The notes under the pieces were generated by a model. That model ran no database searches and had not been told where the DNA came from. It saw nothing but the letters and a program-made list of their open reading frames with translations. Of a DNA stretch of 64,000 nucleotides, positions 60,595 through 64,000 are shown one piece after another. Within the stretch, counting starts at the first letter, position 1, and each line of letters begins with the position of its first letter. Origin of the DNA: Scolanthus callimorphus (taxonomy: Eukaryota; Cnidaria; Anthozoa; Actiniaria; Edwardsiidae); NCBI GenBank assembly GCA_033964015.1, contig CM066919.1, positions 19,532,146 to 19,596,145 of the forward strand, read 5' to 3'. A program made the translations under genes and the position numbers.

Positions 60595-61683
60595 ATGGTG
60601 TTTAAGAGACATATCCCCGCTGATGTAAAAGCGATGATATTTAAATTACGGCAGAAAACAGACCTAAGTAAAAGAGCTATTGCCAAAGCTTGTGGAGTTT
60701 CTCCTTCGTCTGTCTTACGTGTGCTCGGTGGAAAATCAAAACTGAAACAAATTCCCAAGCGTGGCGGCAGGGCTCCAAAATTGACTGAGAGGCAAAAAGA
60801 ACTATTACTGCGTAGCGTTCCAGTTGTTCGTTTGCGAAACCCCTGTTTTACAATCCGGGAACTAATGAAAGAGTGTGGGATTGAAGACGCAGATGTTTCA
60901 GAGACTACAGTAGGACGCTTTCTGAAAAAACAAGGCTATGATTATCGGTACGCAAGAAAGAAGGGCGTTCTGAAGGCAGAAGATTTGGTGAAGCGCTTGG
61001 CATTTGCGACTGCGGTGAAAAATAACTATAGCGACGATTTCTGGACAAATGAATTTGCATTTTTTCTGGACGGTGTATCTCTAGCATATAAAAGGAATCC
61101 CTTAGGGAATGCGAGGTCTCCAAAAGGACGGATATGGAGGAAAAAGAACGAGGGGTTGTCATTTGGGTGCACTGCGAAGGGTAGCAAGGAGGGTACTGGA
61201 GGAAAGCTAGTGAAACTGTTCGTCGCTATTAGCCATAACGAAGGTGTGGTTTTGTGTGAGTCTTACAAGCACTTAAATGGGCCTTATTTTGCTAGACTAG
61301 TACGAAGGAATTTCAATAGGGTATTTCATTTGGCTAATAAGAACGGCAGTAGATTTTGGATCCAAGATAATGACCCATCTCAGAACAGTAAGCTTGCAAA
61401 AATTGCAATGAGTCAGTGTGCTTGCAGAGACACATTGATTGCCATTCCTGCTCGCTCGCCTGATCTCAATCCAATCGAAAACATTTTCCATATTCTAAAG
61501 CAGGATTTAAAAAGAAATGCAATACGGTTACAAATAAATAAGGAGACATTTGAAGAGTTTGAGCGACGAGTCATTCAAACTTTATATGAAATACCACTTG
61601 AGATTATCAACAGGACAATCGCTTCTATGTCAAATAGATTAGCAATGATCATAGAAAACAATGGGCGGCGCACCAAATATTGA
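60595..61683 (+). CDS. Tc1/mariner-like DDE transposase, intact (copy 3)
   Basis: Protein identical to copy 2 over all 362 residues, with the same promoter and TIR module upstream. Two intact identical copies 3999 bp apart argue for very recent duplication, conversion between copies, or a repeated consensus in the assembly. Confidence 0.9.
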   Translation: MVFKRHIPADVKAMIFKLRQKTDLSKRAIAKACGVSPSSVLRVLGGKSKLKQIPKRGGRAPKLTERQKELLLRSVPVVRLRNPCFTIRELMKECGIEDADVSETTVGRFLKKQGYDYRYARKKGVLKAEDLVKRLAFATAVKNNYSDDFWTNEFAFFLDGVSLAYKRNPLGNARSPKGRIWRKKNEGLSFGCTAKGSKEGTGGKLVKLFVAISHNEGVVLCESYKHLNGPYFARLVRRNFNRVFHLANKNGSRFWIQDNDPSQNSKLAKIAMSQCACRDTLIAIPARSPDLNPIENIFHILKQDLKRNAIRLQINKETFEEFERRVIQTLYEIPLEIINRTIASMSNRLAMIIENNGRRTKY

Positions 61684-62163
61684 TTATACTTTTATTATAA
61701 TTATGGAAAATGGTTGTGCTGAAACACTTTTGGGTACATGTAATACTCTAAACCGTGTGGCATAACATCAATTTGTATATCGGCTGCGTGTTGAAATGTC
61801 ATTTAGGAGCGCAATACAACTATGAAACTTAGCGTTTGGGAGAACGCTAAATAGAGTAAGTAAAGCGTATTATTGATAAACAAATGCATCTGTTTACTTT
61901 GTCTGGCAGAAAAGTTCTTACACATTTTTCTTACACATCGGTTTGATAAACGAATGCGATCTTATTAGATACAGTTTATGCTGTGTTCTGCACAAACTAC
62001 AGGCCCAAAATGCAATGTTCGATATTCCGTGTAGACCTTGTTTCACAACATGTTAGCAAAGTTCGAACAAGCTGCGAAATAGTTCATCGCAAACGGAAAA
62101 GAAAGTCGCTATATTCTCCTTAATTGAATAACTCATTCTGTTACACTGCCTGTGGTCACGCTA

Positions 62164-62273
62164 ATTGCGCGCGCAATCAAAACAGACGAGTTTCCACTGA
62201 AACTCGTCTGTAAATAAAAGATTTGTGACTACTCATAACTTTCTCAGTAAAACGAGTTTCAATGGAAACTCGT
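62164..62273. repeat. palindrome and paired tetraloop hairpins, copy 3
   Basis: Same arrangement as copy 2: palindrome 62164-62177, hairpin A 62182-62211, hairpin B 62252-62273. Confidence 0.5.
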
Positions 62274-62363
62274 CCATTCCGCATGCGCGGATCCACAGGT
62301 ATTCCGAAAGCTAAACGAACACAAACTTTCTGAAAAAATATACATGGCAGTGCTTCCCGCTCA

Positions 62364-63344
62364 CTATGCTAGTAAAAAATGTGCAAAGCATCTGCCGCAC
62401 GGCTCAATCGAGACCTGGTCAGCTTCTTGAATCTGATGTGTAAAAGAAAACACCCTCCAGCGCACTCTCATCATCTCTGTCTCCCTCTCGTCTACTGCGT
62501 TTCCAGTAAGCGACAATATTTCAGACTTTGATGTACAAAACACAGGAGTGTCGCTGCCAAATGTGATGTCCTCGGCATAGTGTGTCTTAGGAGCTGGTAG
62601 GTGCACGGGTTGCCCTTCCAAGAGCAATAGCATATCATGCCATGGCATTACTTTTGGCGACCACCTAAAGTCATTCAGAAATATCACCTCAGCTTTCTCA
62701 GCCCCAACCCAAGCAAAAGTTGTGGTTGCTGGGTTTTGAAAGGCATTATAGACAACAGTCAAGGGGCGCAAGAGAAACGTCTTAGCAGTATTAGCTGGGC
62801 CTTTAAGGAATACATTTCTGTACTTTCCTCTACCTTTCTCTAATAGCAGAATAATGGCATTTCTAAAAGCATCTGCGTCAATGTTGTTATTGTTGAGAAC
62901 CTCTAGTGCCATTTCGCACCAGCGCCCTCTACAGCCATTCGCGTGATCTAGAGTCAGCGCGTTTTGGAGAATTTCCATGCGACTCATGCGCTGGCGTCTA
63001 AGTTTTTCATTGGAATACTCCAGCTCCCAGGCAATATGAAGAGCCTCCTCGACTACCTTTTGCCTCTTGCTGATAATAAATTGAGCTATTTCAGTTTTGC
63101 CTTCGTCCTTCTGCTGCTTTGCAAAGGCCAAAAGCGCGAGATAGGTTTTGATACCTCGTGACACAGCACTCTCAGTAACTTCATACATATTTATTTTTCG
63201 CTTCTTTGGTGCGATCTCTTCTCCCACCTCTATTGCCTCTCGTTCTTCGTCCCCTGTCTCTCGTGCTCTCAAATGAGCCTGTGAAGCGGCTGTCGTTGTT
63301 GGTGGGCGAGCGTCCCACAGATCGGGGTGATTCTGAGACTGCAA
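62364..63344 (-). CDS. SF3-type helicase part of Rep, copy 3
   Basis: Identical to copies 1 and 2. Confidence 0.7.
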   Translation of the reverse strand: MQSQNHPDLWDARPPTTTAASQAHLRARETGDEEREAIEVGEEIAPKKRKINMYEVTESAVSRGIKTYLALLAFAKQQKDEGKTEIAQFIISKRQKVVEEALHIAWELEYSNEKLRRQRMSRMEILQNALTLDHANGCRGRWCEMALEVLNNNNIDADAFRNAIILLLEKGRGKYRNVFLKGPANTAKTFLLRPLTVVYNAFQNPATTTFAWVGAEKAEVIFLNDFRWSPKVMPWHDMLLLLEGQPVHLPAPKTHYAEDITFGSDTPVFCTSKSEILSLTGNAVDERETEMMRVRWRVFSFTHQIQEADQVSIEPCGRCFAHFLLA

Positions 63345-63364
63345 GACGTTAGCGTCTTCTTTGA

Positions 63365-63754
63365 TTATATACCTCCAAGCGAAGTAATAGTTCGGATGTC
63401 TGTCAGAAAATTAACTTTTACTCCATACTTGGTGTCTAGATAATTTCGGGCACTTAGCCACCGCTTTGGAGCGCTAAGTTTAAGCGCCATGTGATAATGG
63501 CGTCCTCCGTCGCCATGATTTTCCTCGCAGCACGCCCAGTGCAGTATTTCTACGGGAGGATTGTCGGCGTTTCGAGGATTTACAGGACGTTGACTAAAGG
63601 CTTCGAGAACAATTTCCGAGAATCTCTCCCGTGTGGGAACAATATCCAAATCAGCTCTGCTGTAGGTTATTAGATAAACTCGACGGAAAAGACTCCTGTT
63701 AGGCAGCGCATTCGCCATGTTTAGTGTGTTTGGTTTGCACCAAAAGAATTTCAC
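63365..63754 (-). CDS. HUH endonuclease part of Rep, copy 3
   Basis: Identical to copies 1 and 2, same break at about 63407-63410. Confidence 0.7.
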   Translation of the reverse strand: MKFFWCKPNTLNMANALPNRSLFRRVYLITYSRADLDIVPTRERFSEIVLEAFSQRPVNPRNADNPPVEILHWACCEENHGDGGRHYHMALKLSAPKRWLSARNYLDTKYGVKVNFLTDIRTITSLGGI

Positions 63755-64000
63755 ATGTTAAAATTCGTCTGTCGTGTGGCTGTCGGGAAACCATTTCACA
63801 GCTAATTCAATCAACAAAAGCGCCGCGTTTACCATTACAGTTGCTTTAATAAAAAGATCGCACTTTTAAGCTCCGTGTTTTAGGCGATGTTTTTAGGGTT
63901 CTGTATACTTTTTCTTGGCGTTTTGAAGTTTAGATAGTCAGAATATGGAAATACCTTCGTTAACTCCTAATAATTTTCACAAATTAAGTTCTATACGCGA

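Larger units (their letters stand above)
60188..64000. mobile_element. 3999-bp tandem unit, copy 3 (runs off the window)
   Basis: Contains all genes of the unit. The last 187 bp or so of the spacer lie beyond the window, so whether the array continues is unknown. Confidence 0.92.

Overview
The window looks like a chromosome segment from an invertebrate animal, most probably an anthozoan cnidarian such as a stony coral. Three things point that way: spliceosomal introns with GT..AG ends and metazoan phase-1 EGF exons, a very dense and varied load of TIR-bearing DNA elements, and Tc1/mariner-type and HUH/SF3 Rep proteins of a kind I associate with coral genomes (family memory, not a search). No tRNA, rRNA, operon or CRISPR array was seen.

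Region 1 (1-32589) is one uninterrupted tandem array with a 188-bp period, about 173 units. Read on the minus strand, each unit is a complete 117-nt phase-1/phase-1 exon encoding one 39-residue EGF-like domain, followed by a 71-nt intron with its own donor, pyrimidine tract and acceptor. If spliced, it would encode a protein of more than 170 nearly identical EGF domains. The gene enters from the right, where the most divergent edge unit lies at 32473-32589, and runs off the left end. Many units carry one-base indels, mostly in homopolymers, which looks more like unpolished long-read assembly than decay.

Region 2 (32590-51730) has no convincing intact gene. It is a mosaic of non-autonomous DNA elements, several with visible target-site duplications (TTAGA at 35534-35857; CTAGAAAG at 38375-38839; TA at 45465-46228). 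It also holds a 1.86-kb foldback palindrome (36447-38310), minisatellites, a 128-132 bp tandem repeat whose units carry an E-box plus paired CRE sites, a hammerhead-ribozyme-like motif, and two LINE 3' remnants.

Region 3 (51730-64000) starts with a broken, unidentified gene remnant cut at 52190 by an array of at least three head-to-tail copies of a 3999-bp unit; the third runs off the window. Each unit has a 161-bp TIR module bounded by TA, a TATA-box promoter, a plus-strand Tc1/mariner-like DDE transposase (intact in copies 2 and 3, one-base frameshift in copy 1), a convergent spacer with two tetraloop hairpins, and a minus-strand rolling-circle-type Rep. The Rep is split by the same frame slip in every copy into an HUH endonuclease part and an SF3 helicase part. 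The transposase-plus-Rep unit, with its hairpin pair and TIR modules, is the best candidate for an undescribed mobile system. The near-identical copies could come from rolling-circle amplification, from recombination between the direct TIR modules, or from misassembly; the sequence alone does not decide between them.
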